The notes under the pieces: model-generated
Seen by the model: the letters and a program-made list of their open reading frames with translations, nothing else
Databases searched by the model: none
Told to the model about the DNA's origin: nothing
Assembly (NCBI GenBank): GCA_035307785.1
Contig: DATGHS010000305.1
Span: forward strand, 1 to 28,063
Source of the DNA: DATGHS01 sp035307785
GTDB taxonomy: Bacteria > Planctomycetota > Planctomycetia > Gemmatales > Gemmataceae
Direction: 5' to 3'
DNA length: 28,063 nucleotides
Position numbers and translations under genes: made by a program
In this document: positions 5,742-13,281 of the stretch, one piece after another
Layout: every line of letters begins with the position of its first letter
Numbering within the stretch: position 1 is the stretch's first letter

Positions 5742-8468
5742 TCATCTTGCATCAATCTTCCTCAGCGCCTCGGCCGCGGCATCGCGCACTGGCTCCGGCG
5801 CATCCTTCAGCGCGGCCGTCAGATCGGGAACTGCCTTCTTGGCCATCGGGCCAATTTCACCTAGGGCATTCGCGGCACGAACACGCAGATCCTTGTCGGC
5901 ATCCTTGTCGCGAAGCACTGCAGCTAGAATTTCGACCGGTTTCTGAACATCTGCTCCAATTCGACTCAGCGCCTCGGCGGAAACTACGCGCACCCAGCCG
6001 TCGTCGTCTTCCAGCCGCTTAACCAGCGCGCTGACTGCAGGCTTCGCTTCCTTGCCTTGCCGGCCCAGTGCTTCGGCTGCCGCGGCTCGCACTTCGGCCT
6101 CGCGGTCTTTCAATAACGCAACGATTTCCGTTTGAAGCGACTTCGCGGCCGTTTCCATGTCACCCAGTAGGTTCACGGCCCGGACTCGATAATCCTTCTC
6201 CGCATGCTTCAGGATTGGCTGAATAACCGGCAGCACTTTCGCCGAATCCTTGGCGATGTGCCAGACCGCTTCTGCCGAAGCGACGCGCATCATGCCGTGA
6301 TTGTCTGAAAGAGTATTCGTGATGGCCGGCAAAGCGGGCTTGGCATTCTCGCCCACGCCACCAAGCGCTTCTGCAGCGCGCGTGCGAATGTCGGCATCGG
6401 CGTCCGTCAGTGTAGCAATAAGTGCCGGTAGCGCGGGCCTGATGTCTGGGCCAAGTTTGCCCAGCGCATCCACGGCTTCCCAGCGCGCGTCGCGATTACC
6501 GTCGCGCAATCGAGTAGCGAGGCGCGCGGCGGCCGACTTTGCTTTCTCGCCCATCGCCCCCAACGCCTGGGTCGCTTTGATGCGGGCAGCCGGGTCCTGG
6601 CAATCGAGTCCAGCGCAAAGTGCCGGCAAGGCTTCCTTCTCGTGGCCCACCTTGCTAAGGGCGGAAGCAGCCGAAACGCGAACGAGTTCATCCTCCTCTT
6701 TCAACAATCGCGCCAATATCGGCCCGGCGCCGCGAGCACCTTCGCCGACCTGCGCCAGCAAATCGGCGGCTTTGATCTGATTGTCGCGATTTTCGTCCCA
6801 CAAGCAGGCCGTAAGAAACGGCACGATCTCCAGCGCATCCGGTTCGATGTGCCAAAGCCCCTCGGCCGCGGACAGGGCATAACCGAGGTCTTCATCCTTG
6901 AGTGCTTGGCGAAGCGCGGGCAGAGCGTCTTTGGCAGCAGCGCCGAATTTGGTTAGCACTTGTACCGCGTCGCCGCGAACGTCCTTGTCCTTCAGCGCTT
7001 CGACCACCTCGGGCAAAACTTTCACCGCCTTCGCGCCGATGTTGCCCAGCCCGTTGGCCCCCAGCCAGCGGTCGGGCAGATTCTTGTTCTTCATCATCTT
7101 CACGAAGGCTGGGGCTGCCTCTTCCGCATGTTCGCCCATCTGGCCGAGAATCTGGGCTGCATCCCAGCGGGCTTTGTCATCGTCGCTGAGCAGCGCGGTC
7201 ACGAACAGGGGGACGGCCGGCCGAGCCGACGCCGGCTCGATTCGCACGAGCGCTGCCGCCGCCGTCCAGCGCACCTGTGCATTGGAGTCTTTCAGAAACG
7301 GCAGCAGATCGGGTACGGCGGGCTTCGAGGCGCCACCGATGCCGCCAAGCGAATCGATGGCGATGGCGCGCAAATTCGTGTCCTTCAGCAAGCCGCGCAG
7401 CGCCGTCACCGCCGCTTCGGCCCCGGATCCAATTCGGCCCAACGCATCGACTGCTGCCCACCGAACGTTGACATCGGTATCTTGAACGGTGTCCAGGAGT
7501 TTGGGCACCGACGCCGTTGCATCCGGCCCCAGATCACCGAGTCCCTCGGCTGCTGCCCGGCGAACCTCGGCCCAATTCGATGTGAGCAGCTTCCGCAACG
7601 CCGGCTCCGTATTCGCATTCTGGGGGTCGATTCGGCCCAGCGCTCCGGCCGCCGCGATCACGACGAATTCATCCTTATCATCCAATGCTTTTGCCAGCGC
7701 CGGCAGTGCGCTTTTCGCTGCCGCGCCAATGAGGCCCAAGTCCTCGGCGGCCGCGATTCGCCTGGCGGAATCGTTCTCGCTCAACTCCTTCAACAACGCC
7801 GGCACATTTTCGGCCGTGCCGGCGCCAGGTCCGATGTTGAATTTCGGATCGTTCTGAATGTCCGCCTGGCTGCCCGGCATCTTCAGGCTGGCTCGAATTC
7901 GCCAGACCGGATACGCCTTCCCTCGCAGCGCTCCTTTGAACATCACCTCGTCATAGGCCGCTACGCCATGGGCGCCGTGCATCAGTGCCGTTATCACTGC
8001 TTCTTTCCCGGCAAGAATGTCCACCAATGCCGTGCGCAACTTTTCAGGACGGCCCGAATACGCCAGGCTCAGGTCCGGCCGGCCGCGCGACAAATACCAC
8101 CACGGCTGCTCGCCCGCATGGCATTCGTACCAGTACGAGCCAATGCAAGTTTGCGCAACCTTGCCATTGTGGAAGCAAATCGCAATCTTCCCCGGCCGGG
8201 CCCAGTCGAGAATCCGTCGCGGCTCGCGCGGATGAGCGCCGTCGGTGATCGCATGCTTGATCTGTTCGGCCGGGTAGGTGCCCTTCAAGTCGGCTATCTT
8301 GCGATAAATGATGACGCGCTTTTCCGAACTGACTTTTTGGACTTGCAGGACGGTAATCGACTCCGAATCGTTGATGACGGTTCCCAGTGTCGGCGAGGCA
8401 TCAACGTAAGCCAGGGCAGGGGCCACCAGGACAACGCTAACAATGGTGCCAAGAGACAAACGGAGCAT
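5742..8468 (-). CDS. exported HEAT-repeat (PBS-lyase-like) protein
   Basis: 908 aa. Start placed at 8468 because GGAGG lies seven bases upstream and the protein then begins with a signal peptide (MLRLSLGTIVSVVLVAPALA). The longer frame to 8588 would bury this signal. Residues 21 to about 215 form an unrecognised globular part with Cys and Trp (CFHNGKVAQTCIGSYWYECH). From about residue 225 to the end the protein is a solenoid of HEAT repeats of about 37 residues, each with patterns such as VPALLKELS...RIAAAEDLGLIG and VRAAAAEALGRQG. HEAT solenoids bind other proteins. Location is probably periplasmic or surface. The first gene right of the att remnant and on the opposite strand, so likely backbone. 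A leader-like RNA with terminator lies 119 bp upstream (8587-8800) and may control it. Confidence 0.9.
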   Translation of the reverse strand: MLRLSLGTIVSVVLVAPALAYVDASPTLGTVINDSESITVLQVQKVSSEKRVIIYRKIADLKGTYPAEQIKHAITDGAHPREPRRILDWARPGKIAICFHNGKVAQTCIGSYWYECHAGEQPWWYLSRGRPDLSLAYSGRPEKLRTALVDILAGKEAVITALMHGAHGVAAYDEVMFKGALRGKAYPVWRIRASLKMPGSQADIQNDPKFNIGPGAGTAENVPALLKELSENDSARRIAAAEDLGLIGAAAKSALPALAKALDDKDEFVVIAAAGALGRIDPQNANTEPALRKLLTSNWAEVRRAAAEGLGDLGPDATASVPKLLDTVQDTDVNVRWAAVDALGRIGSGAEAAVTALRGLLKDTNLRAIAIDSLGGIGGASKPAVPDLLPFLKDSNAQVRWTAAAALVRIEPASARPAVPLFVTALLSDDDKARWDAAQILGQMGEHAEEAAPAFVKMMKNKNLPDRWLGANGLGNIGAKAVKVLPEVVEALKDKDVRGDAVQVLTKFGAAAKDALPALRQALKDEDLGYALSAAEGLWHIEPDALEIVPFLTACLWDENRDNQIKAADLLAQVGEGARGAGPILARLLKEEDELVRVSAASALSKVGHEKEALPALCAGLDCQDPAARIKATQALGAMGEKAKSAAARLATRLRDGNRDARWEAVDALGKLGPDIRPALPALIATLTDADADIRTRAAEALGGVGENAKPALPAITNTLSDNHGMMRVASAEAVWHIAKDSAKVLPVIQPILKHAEKDYRVRAVNLLGDMETAAKSLQTEIVALLKDREAEVRAAAAEALGRQGKEAKPAVSALVKRLEDDDGWVRVVSAEALSRIGADVQKPVEILAAVLRDKDADKDLRVRAANALGEIGPMAKKAVPDLTAALKDAPEPVRDAAAEALRKIDAR

Positions 8469-8586
8469 CACCGAGCCTCCGAATGAATGCGAGGAGTCTA
8501 ATCCACAATAGAAGAGGATTTGCCGATTGATAAGATCAACTGAATACCGAAATGAAGAATGAATTTGCCCAACGCAACGACTCCAC

Positions 8587-8627
8587 AAAAAAAGGCACCT
8601 CCGGCCAAGGTTGGAACCGGAGGTGCC
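8587..8627 (-). terminator. intrinsic terminator
   Basis: On the - strand: GGCACCTCCGG (8627-8617), a 12-nt loop, CCGGAGGTGCC (8604-8594), followed directly by seven T (8593-8587). An 11-bp perfect GC-rich stem plus T run is a textbook rho-independent terminator. It ends 119 bp before the HEAT start codon, so it could terminate the upstream RNA or attenuate HEAT transcription. Confidence 0.85.
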
Positions 8628-8672
8628 CGAATGCAGATGGCGGCTGTGCTGACAGCTGCCCGTCAGCGGCTA

Positions 8673-8705
8673 TCAGGTCAGCCGCCTCTGTTTACCATGA
8701 CTCAC
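8673..8705 (-). CDS. possible 10-aa peptide behind an extreme Shine-Dalgarno
   Basis: GTG start at 8705, reading MSHGKQRRLT then TGA. The ribosome binding site AAAGGAGGTGATCC (8719-8706) touches the start codon; GGAGG is six bases upstream. A second start (ATG at 8698, out of frame) would give only six residues. The frame ends inside the first strand of the nested hairpin, as leader peptides often do. Translation is not shown. Confidence 0.3.
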   Translation of the reverse strand: MSHGKQRRLT

Positions 8706-8806
8706 GGATCACCTCCTTTCACATAAGCCACCCTGGCAGCGGCCGGACAACACCGGCTGCCCCAGGCCATAGCCCGTCGTGCCACGTTCACACGACCCAC
8801 TGTGAA

Positions 8807-8836
8807 ATTGTAGACATCCGCGAGGGCGGAAGGCAA
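8807..8836 (-). promoter_or_regulatory. sigma70-like promoter for the candidate RNA
   Basis: On the - strand: TTGCCT (8836-8831), 18 bp, TACAAT (8812-8807). Near-consensus boxes with acceptable spacing, placed just downstream of the 29-bp hairpin. Confidence 0.55.
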
Positions 8837-8851
8837 GCACTTTCTTTAGCG

Positions 8852-8916
8852 GCAAGGCTCGAAGACTCGCCTTGTGGCTTTCGGGCCAAGCCGCAAGGCG
8901 AGTCTTCGAGCTTTGC
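8852..8916. repeat. 29-bp hairpin with 7-nt loop
   Basis: Arms 8852-8880 and 8888-8916 pair over 29 positions: 27 Watson-Crick and two G:T. The inner 18 bp (CAAGGCGAGTCTTCGAGC and its complement) are perfect; the loop is TCGGGCC. It begins 13 bases past the stop of the His-rich gene on the - strand. The two G:T pairs would be G:U in a + strand transcript but A:C mismatches in a - strand one. No T run follows on either strand. It may be a REP-like element, a small transposable-element remnant or an mRNA 3' stabiliser. Confidence 0.7.
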
Positions 8917-8928
8917 GGGTTCAGAGCT

Positions 8929-9270
8929 CTACGCCTTCTTCACCTTCCCATGATCGTCACAATGGTCCCCATGCGGATGGTGCAGATGATCGCCCACTAG
9001 GTAATCGACGTGGTCGCCGTGCGGCACAGCCTGGTGGCCGCAGCCAGGACCGTGCTTGTGGCCCTTCTCGTGTTCCTTGCATTGATGCTTCGGTGTGCAT
9101 TGAGCTGGGTTCGTGGCGCTCACTGCAATTACGTGTTCTTCGACCTTGTCGCCCTGGTGATGGTGCAAGCAGCCATCGTGCAGATAGTCGACGTGGCCTT
9201 CGTGCTCAATCGCCTGGTGGCCGCAGTTCGGCCCGTGTTGGTGCTTGTGTCCTTCATGATGTTGTGCCAT
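8929..9270 (-). CDS. His-rich metal-binding protein with two internal repeats
   Basis: 113 aa, about a quarter His, with Cys. Two repeats are visible: residues 7-41 and 70-102, both following H-x-HGPxCGHQA, then HVDYL, then LHHxxGD. The design suits binding of zinc, nickel, copper or a similar ion as a store or chaperone. No signal peptide, so probably cytoplasmic. GGAG lies about nine bases before the ATG. The gene follows the ArsR-family gene by 12 bp, so the two are one operon and the repressor probably controls it by metal. Such proteins next to ArsR/SmtB regulators are known in planctomycetes and other bacteria. The particular metal is not determined. Confidence 0.85.
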   Translation of the reverse strand: MAQHHEGHKHQHGPNCGHQAIEHEGHVDYLHDGCLHHHQGDKVEEHVIAVSATNPAQCTPKHQCKEHEKGHKHGPGCGHQAVPHGDHVDYLVGDHLHHPHGDHCDDHGKVKKA

Positions 9271-9282
9271 GATGATTTCTCC

Positions 9283-9651
9283 TTAGTGATCGTGCGCCGG
9301 CGCTGACCTTAATTCTTCAGCGTGCGCCAGCGCGTTTTGAATGAGATCGGCCACATGCCGCTCGGCTAGTGCGTAATACAGATGCTGCCCTTCTCGGCGG
9401 CGGGAAATCAGCCCTTCGTCGCGCAAGATGCGCAACCGCTGCGACACCGTGGAAAATTTGTCGCCCACCGACGCCACAATTTCGGAAACGCATCGCTCGC
9501 CATGCTTGAGCAATTCCAGCAGCCGCAGCCGCTCGACATCGCCCATGGCCTTAAACAATTCCGCCGCCCCCCGCAGCCCCAGTGCGCTCGGTGCCCTCGC
9601 GGGCTTGTGGTTGCGATGGTTAGTGACAACCGATGGCTTCGTGCGCTTCAT
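9283..9651 (-). CDS. ArsR/SmtB-family metal-responsive repressor
   Basis: 122 aa from the ATG at 9651 (MKRTKPSVV). The frame extends upstream to 9903, but that part is not protein-like and holds the operator and promoter. Winged helix-turn-helix: AAELFKAMGDVERLRLLELL (helix 1-2), GERCVSEI, then the recognition helix in FSTVSQRLRILRDEGL and the wing RRREGQHLYYAL. No CxC in the alpha-3 helix (ERCVSEI has one Cys), but the C-terminus is His-rich (residues HVADLIQNALAHAEELRSAPAHDH), as in alpha-5 type zinc sensors such as CzrA. It would repress its own operon until metal binds. No ribosome binding site precedes the ATG; the message may be leaderless. Confidence 0.85.
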   Translation of the reverse strand: MKRTKPSVVTNHRNHKPARAPSALGLRGAAELFKAMGDVERLRLLELLKHGERCVSEIVASVGDKFSTVSQRLRILRDEGLISRRREGQHLYYALAERHVADLIQNALAHAEELRSAPAHDH

Positions 9652-9673
9652 TATTTCATTGTTTAGTGAAATA
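9652..9673. promoter_or_regulatory. candidate ArsR-family operator
   Basis: TATTTCA (9652-9658), 8 bp, TGAAATA (9667-9673). An AT-rich inverted repeat abutting the repressor start codon and covering the -10 box is where an autoregulated SmtB/CzrA-type repressor would bind. Confidence 0.55.
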
Positions 9674-9688
9674 TTGAAATACGGGCAA
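9660..9688 (-). promoter_or_regulatory. promoter of the ArsR-His-rich operon
   Basis: On the - strand: TTGCCC (9688-9683), 17 bp, TAAACA (9665-9660). Transcription would start within a few bases of the ATG at 9651, fitting a leaderless or near-leaderless message. The -10 box lies inside the operator repeat. Confidence 0.45.
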
Positions 9689-9993
9689 CGGAAAACGCCA
9701 ACCCGCGTCAGTTTGGACGATGTCCCATCTTTGCCTGAAGGCGAAGGCGATTCGCGTAACGCGAATTTGGACAGGACCGTCGATGCGAGCTGGCGACCCA
9801 TGTACGATACGCCGGCGTGCAAGGCTGGCACCTCTTCATCCACCGCTGCTGCCAAGGTATCCTCTACAGTCGTCGGCATAGCTATTCGGGGTGAGAAGAC
9901 CATAGCCGCGTATGCTCTGCGCGCGGTATTAAATGAGCGGACCTTTTCCTTACGCTGCTTACTGCGCTTGGATGAATTTCTGCCGGCTAAAGA
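9689..9993. other. 305-bp stretch without a recognised gene
   Basis: Lies between the RND permease stop and the ArsR promoter. Contains only a 7-bp hairpin (ATTCGCG, TAA, CGCGAAT; 9750-9766), which might end RND transcription weakly. Open frames here are not protein-like. Confidence 0.5.
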
Positions 9994-12900
9994 TTAATGG
10001 TTCGCCAGAGTCGCCGCAGCCGGTTTGTCTCGAACCACGAGAGCGTACAGTGCGGGAACTACTACCAGCGTGGTCACGAGCCCGGCGATCAAGCCGCCGA
10101 TCACCGCCCGGCCCAGCGGTGCATTCGCCTCGCTGCCGCGTTCCACGGCCAAGGCCATTGGGATGAGGGCGAAGAGCGCCGCCAGCGCTGTCATCACCAC
10201 CGGTCGCACGCGAATTGACGCGGCCTTGCGGATCGCATCGGTGGGAGACAGGTTCTCTCGTGCCCGCAGGTTCTGGGCGAAGTCCACCATCAGCACTGTG
10301 TTCGACACGACGATGCCGATCATGAAAATCACGCCCAGCAGCGATTGGATGTTGATTGCTGTGCCGGTTACGTACAGCACCGGCAGCACCCCGACCAAGC
10401 CAATGGGCGCGGCCGATAGAATCACGAGCGGAATCAAATAGGAATCCAGCAAGACAACCATCAGGAAGTAAATGAAGACCACGGCCAACAGCATGCCGAT
10501 ACCGAAATTGACGAAAGTTTCTTCCATGTGCTGGAATTCGCCTGTGAGGGTCAGCGTGGCGCCTTCCAACAGCTTCGGGTTGGCGTCCCCGGTGTGGGCT
10601 TCAGGATCGTAGGGCGTCCAGGCAGCGCTGCCGGTCGGTTTCGCGAATTGATTCACGACATGCTTGATGTCGTCGGCCACGTGGCCGAGATCGCGGCCTT
10701 CCACGTTCATTGTCAAGTCAACCGTGGTTTGCAGATTGTTGTGCGTCACCTCCGTGGCCATGGTTGACGGCCGCAGGCTCACCAGATTGCTGAGCGGGAT
10801 CGGTTTCTCTTGCGTTGGGCTGGTAACCGAGACATTGAGCAGCGTCTCCAACGATTGGATATCGCGCTCGGGGTACTGCACGCCCACGTAGTACTGGTTG
10901 TGCGTGATCGGGTCGAACCAGAAATTCTTTTTGTTGTATTGGATGGTCGATTTGAGCGCAGCCACCACGTTTTCCATCACTTCTTTTTGTGTCAGGCCCA
11001 AGCGTCGAGCCTTGGCCCGGTCCACTTCGACTACGTAGGCGGGGTAATCGAGGCGCTGCACTATGCGCGCGTCCACAACGCCCGGGATTTTGGCCACGGC
11101 ATCGCGCAGCCGTTCGGCGACCGTGCGCGACTTATTCATATCCTTCCCTTCCAGGCGTAGGTCGATCGGCGTGGGACGGCCTTCATTCAAAGCGCTGCGA
11201 ATTGTGCCGCCCGTGTTGAAAGCGACATCGAGGGTGGCAAAACGGTTGTCCTGGGCCATGGTCGCGCGCAAGATTTGGGCATAATGTTGCGCCGAATGCC
11301 GGCGGTTACCGACAAGCTGCACCTTGACGACGGCATCCATTGGCCCGGAGTTGGGCGTGTATGCCGCCGACCAGTCGGCCCACACTCCCAACTCACTCAC
11401 GATGATCTGAAGGTCCGAACCCAGCTTTTGCCGGACCAGATCCTCGACGTCGGTCACGTGCTTCTCGGTTTCCGTGAGCCGGGTGCCGGAGTTCGCGCGC
11501 ACATAGATTTCGAAAGCGCCCGCGTCGGTTTCGGGAAAGAACTCGCGGCGAACGATGGGAGTCAGCAACACGACGACCAGCACGAGGGCCCCGGCCGCGG
11601 CGATGACGACCGTCCGCCGGCGCCGCAGCACTCGCTCGAGTTGCCGCTCATACCACTGAATGCCCCAGCCGATGCCGCCCTGAACGCGCTCGAACACCCG
11701 GTGCAACCAGGTGCCGCCAGGCCGGTCTACGTGCGTCTTCAACCAGTTGGCTGACCGACTCGGCACAAAGGTCATGGCCAGAAGGAACGACGCAATCATG
11801 GCCAGAGCCACGGCCAGGGCCAACGGGCGAAACAGGAACTGGCCGCGGCCCGGCATCAAGGCCAGCGGTGCCAGGACCAGCAACGTGGCGCCGGTCGCGA
11901 CCAATTCCGGCAGCACCACCTCGCCGGCGCCGGCGAATGCCGCTTGCCGCGGCGATGCCCCCATTTGCAAGTGGCGGTGCGTGTTCTCCAGGCAGACAAT
12001 GGCAATGTCCACCAGCGGGCCAATCGCCAGCGCCAGGCCGGCCAGCGTCATCACATTGATGCTTTGACCGAGCGCATACAATCCCGCAATTGCCACGAAC
12101 ACGGCCAACGGAATTAGCAGCATGGCAATGACGGTCATGCGCCAATGGCCCAGGAAGATGAGAATCACGAACGAGCACAGCACCGCGCCCAGCACGCCTT
12201 CCGTGGCCAGACTCCGGATCGACTGCCGCACGTAAACCGACTGGTCCATGACCATATGCAGCCGGACATCGGGCCGCGATAAGCGCGACTGGATGCCAGG
12301 CAGCGCTGCCTTCACATCGTCCACGACTTGTAAGGTGCTGGCGCCATGTTGCCGGTAAACCGGAATATAGACCTCGCGCCGGCCGTTCACGCGCACCGCG
12401 CTCATCTGAATCAGGTGCGTGTCGCGCGTTTTGGCCACGTCACCCAAAAAATCCACGCTGCCCGGCTGCGTGCGCAGTGGTATGTCCTCCATGTGTTCCG
12501 GTTTCTGAAACATCGAATTGGAATCGATGGCGTAGTCGCGCTGGCCGAAGTTCGCGTCGCCGGTCGGCAGGAACAAGTTGTACTTCTCAATGGCATCAAG
12601 CACGTCGCGCAGTGACAGGCCGCGGGCTTCCAGTTTCGTAGGGTCAACTTCCGCCAGCACGGCCCGAATCTTGCCGCCGTAGACCACCGGCGCATTGGCT
12701 CCCGGCGAGTTCATGATCATATTCCGCACTTCGTACCTTCCGACGTCGTAAAGCACCGCTTCGCCGGCCGATGGACTATCCACGGCCACGAGGCAGACGG
12801 GCACGCTTGCGGTGGGATCGTACGGCAATACCACCGGCGGCAGGGTGCCCGGCGGCAGGTTCGGAATCTCGCCCAACGCCAGCGAGTTGATCTGCGTGAG

Positions 12901-13215
12901 CGCGCCGTTGGCATCGACATTGCCTTGAAAGTAATTGCGGACGATGCTCACCCCAATGATCGAGCGCGATTCCTGGCGGCGCATACCGGCAGCCTGGCCC
13001 GTCAAGCGCTCCATCGGAAAGGTCACGGTGCCGGCCATTTCTTCAGAGGGCATGCCGGAGTAGAACGTGAGCACTTGTACGGCCGGCCGATCGTACACCG
13101 GCAGCACGTCCATGGGAACACTCAACAGACTGATAACTCCGAGGATCACGATGCTCAGCATGGCGACGGTGACGGCCCGCGAGTTGTTCAGCGCCAATTC
13201 GATGAGTTTTTGCAT
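9994..13215 (-). CDS. RND-family efflux permease
   Basis: 1073 aa inner-membrane proton-driven exporter. Start at 13215 (MQKLIELALNNSRAVTVAML), preceded by AAGGAG ten bases upstream. The usual plan is seen: TM1 at about 12-33, a large periplasmic loop to about 335, the TM2-6 block at about 338-485, a cytoplasmic link, TM7 at about 550, a second periplasmic loop and TM8-12 near the C-terminus (e.g. GIGMLLAVVFIYFLMVVLLD). TM4 reads GPLVDIAIVCLEN (residues 399-411), with one Asp (403) and Glu410. AcrB-type drug pumps have two adjacent Asp here; CzcA-type metal pumps have one (VDGAV), though the CzcA DFG signature is also absent. Substrate class is therefore open: metal export is favoured by the ArsR and His-rich neighbours. 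It forms an operon with the adaptor 66 bp upstream. Confidence 0.92.
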   Translation of the reverse strand: MQKLIELALNNSRAVTVAMLSIVILGVISLLSVPMDVLPVYDRPAVQVLTFYSGMPSEEMAGTVTFPMERLTGQAAGMRRQESRSIIGVSIVRNYFQGNVDANGALTQINSLALGEIPNLPPGTLPPVVLPYDPTASVPVCLVAVDSPSAGEAVLYDVGRYEVRNMIMNSPGANAPVVYGGKIRAVLAEVDPTKLEARGLSLRDVLDAIEKYNLFLPTGDANFGQRDYAIDSNSMFQKPEHMEDIPLRTQPGSVDFLGDVAKTRDTHLIQMSAVRVNGRREVYIPVYRQHGASTLQVVDDVKAALPGIQSRLSRPDVRLHMVMDQSVYVRQSIRSLATEGVLGAVLCSFVILIFLGHWRMTVIAMLLIPLAVFVAIAGLYALGQSINVMTLAGLALAIGPLVDIAIVCLENTHRHLQMGASPRQAAFAGAGEVVLPELVATGATLLVLAPLALMPGRGQFLFRPLALAVALAMIASFLLAMTFVPSRSANWLKTHVDRPGGTWLHRVFERVQGGIGWGIQWYERQLERVLRRRRTVVIAAAGALVLVVVLLTPIVRREFFPETDAGAFEIYVRANSGTRLTETEKHVTDVEDLVRQKLGSDLQIIVSELGVWADWSAAYTPNSGPMDAVVKVQLVGNRRHSAQHYAQILRATMAQDNRFATLDVAFNTGGTIRSALNEGRPTPIDLRLEGKDMNKSRTVAERLRDAVAKIPGVVDARIVQRLDYPAYVVEVDRAKARRLGLTQKEVMENVVAALKSTIQYNKKNFWFDPITHNQYYVGVQYPERDIQSLETLLNVSVTSPTQEKPIPLSNLVSLRPSTMATEVTHNNLQTTVDLTMNVEGRDLGHVADDIKHVVNQFAKPTGSAAWTPYDPEAHTGDANPKLLEGATLTLTGEFQHMEETFVNFGIGMLLAVVFIYFLMVVLLDSYLIPLVILSAAPIGLVGVLPVLYVTGTAINIQSLLGVIFMIGIVVSNTVLMVDFAQNLRARENLSPTDAIRKAASIRVRPVVMTALAALFALIPMALAVERGSEANAPLGRAVIGGLIAGLVTTLVVVPALYALVVRDKPAAATLANH

Positions 13216-13281
13216 GCCCACTGCGCTCCTTGGAAGATGATGGAAGCATGCCAAGCATGGCCGGGAAAAGATGCAATCGCA

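Larger units (their letters stand above)
8587..8800 (-). ncRNA. candidate small RNA or attenuator leader with perfect anti-Shine-Dalgarno complement
   Basis: Predicted RNA of about 214 nt, from a start about seven bases past the -10 box at 8807-8812 to the T run at 8587. Along it: a hairpin with GGCAGC/GCTGCC arms; the 14-nt AAAGGAGGTGATCC (8719-8706), complementary to the conserved 3' end of 16S rRNA; a 10-codon frame (8705-8673); nested stems GGCGGCTG/CAGCCGCC enclosing GCTGAC/GTCAGC; then the terminator. Possible roles are a transcription attenuator for the HEAT gene, an independent small RNA, or a ribosome-titrating RNA. I do not recognise an Rfam family. Promoter, hairpins and terminator are seen; the role is inference. 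Confidence 0.5.
8469..8928. other. 460-bp intergenic stretch with RNA-like signals
   Basis: Between the HEAT gene and the His-rich gene, both on the - strand. It contains, in - strand order, the 29-bp hairpin (8852-8916), a promoter (8807-8836), the candidate small RNA (8587-8800) and its terminator. Of the remainder, a TATTGT box preceded at 17 bp by TTATCA could be a weak promoter for the HEAT gene. Confidence 0.6.

Noticed and set aside
6960..8486. 508-codon + strand frame opposite the HEAT gene
   Set aside because: It is the antisense image of the regular HEAT repeats and lacks a ribosome binding site and any family signal.
8701..8722. Match to the 16S rRNA 3' end on the + strand (GGATCACCTCCTTTC)
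   Set aside because: Only about 15 nt match and no rRNA sequence precedes it. It is better read on the - strand as an extended ribosome binding site.
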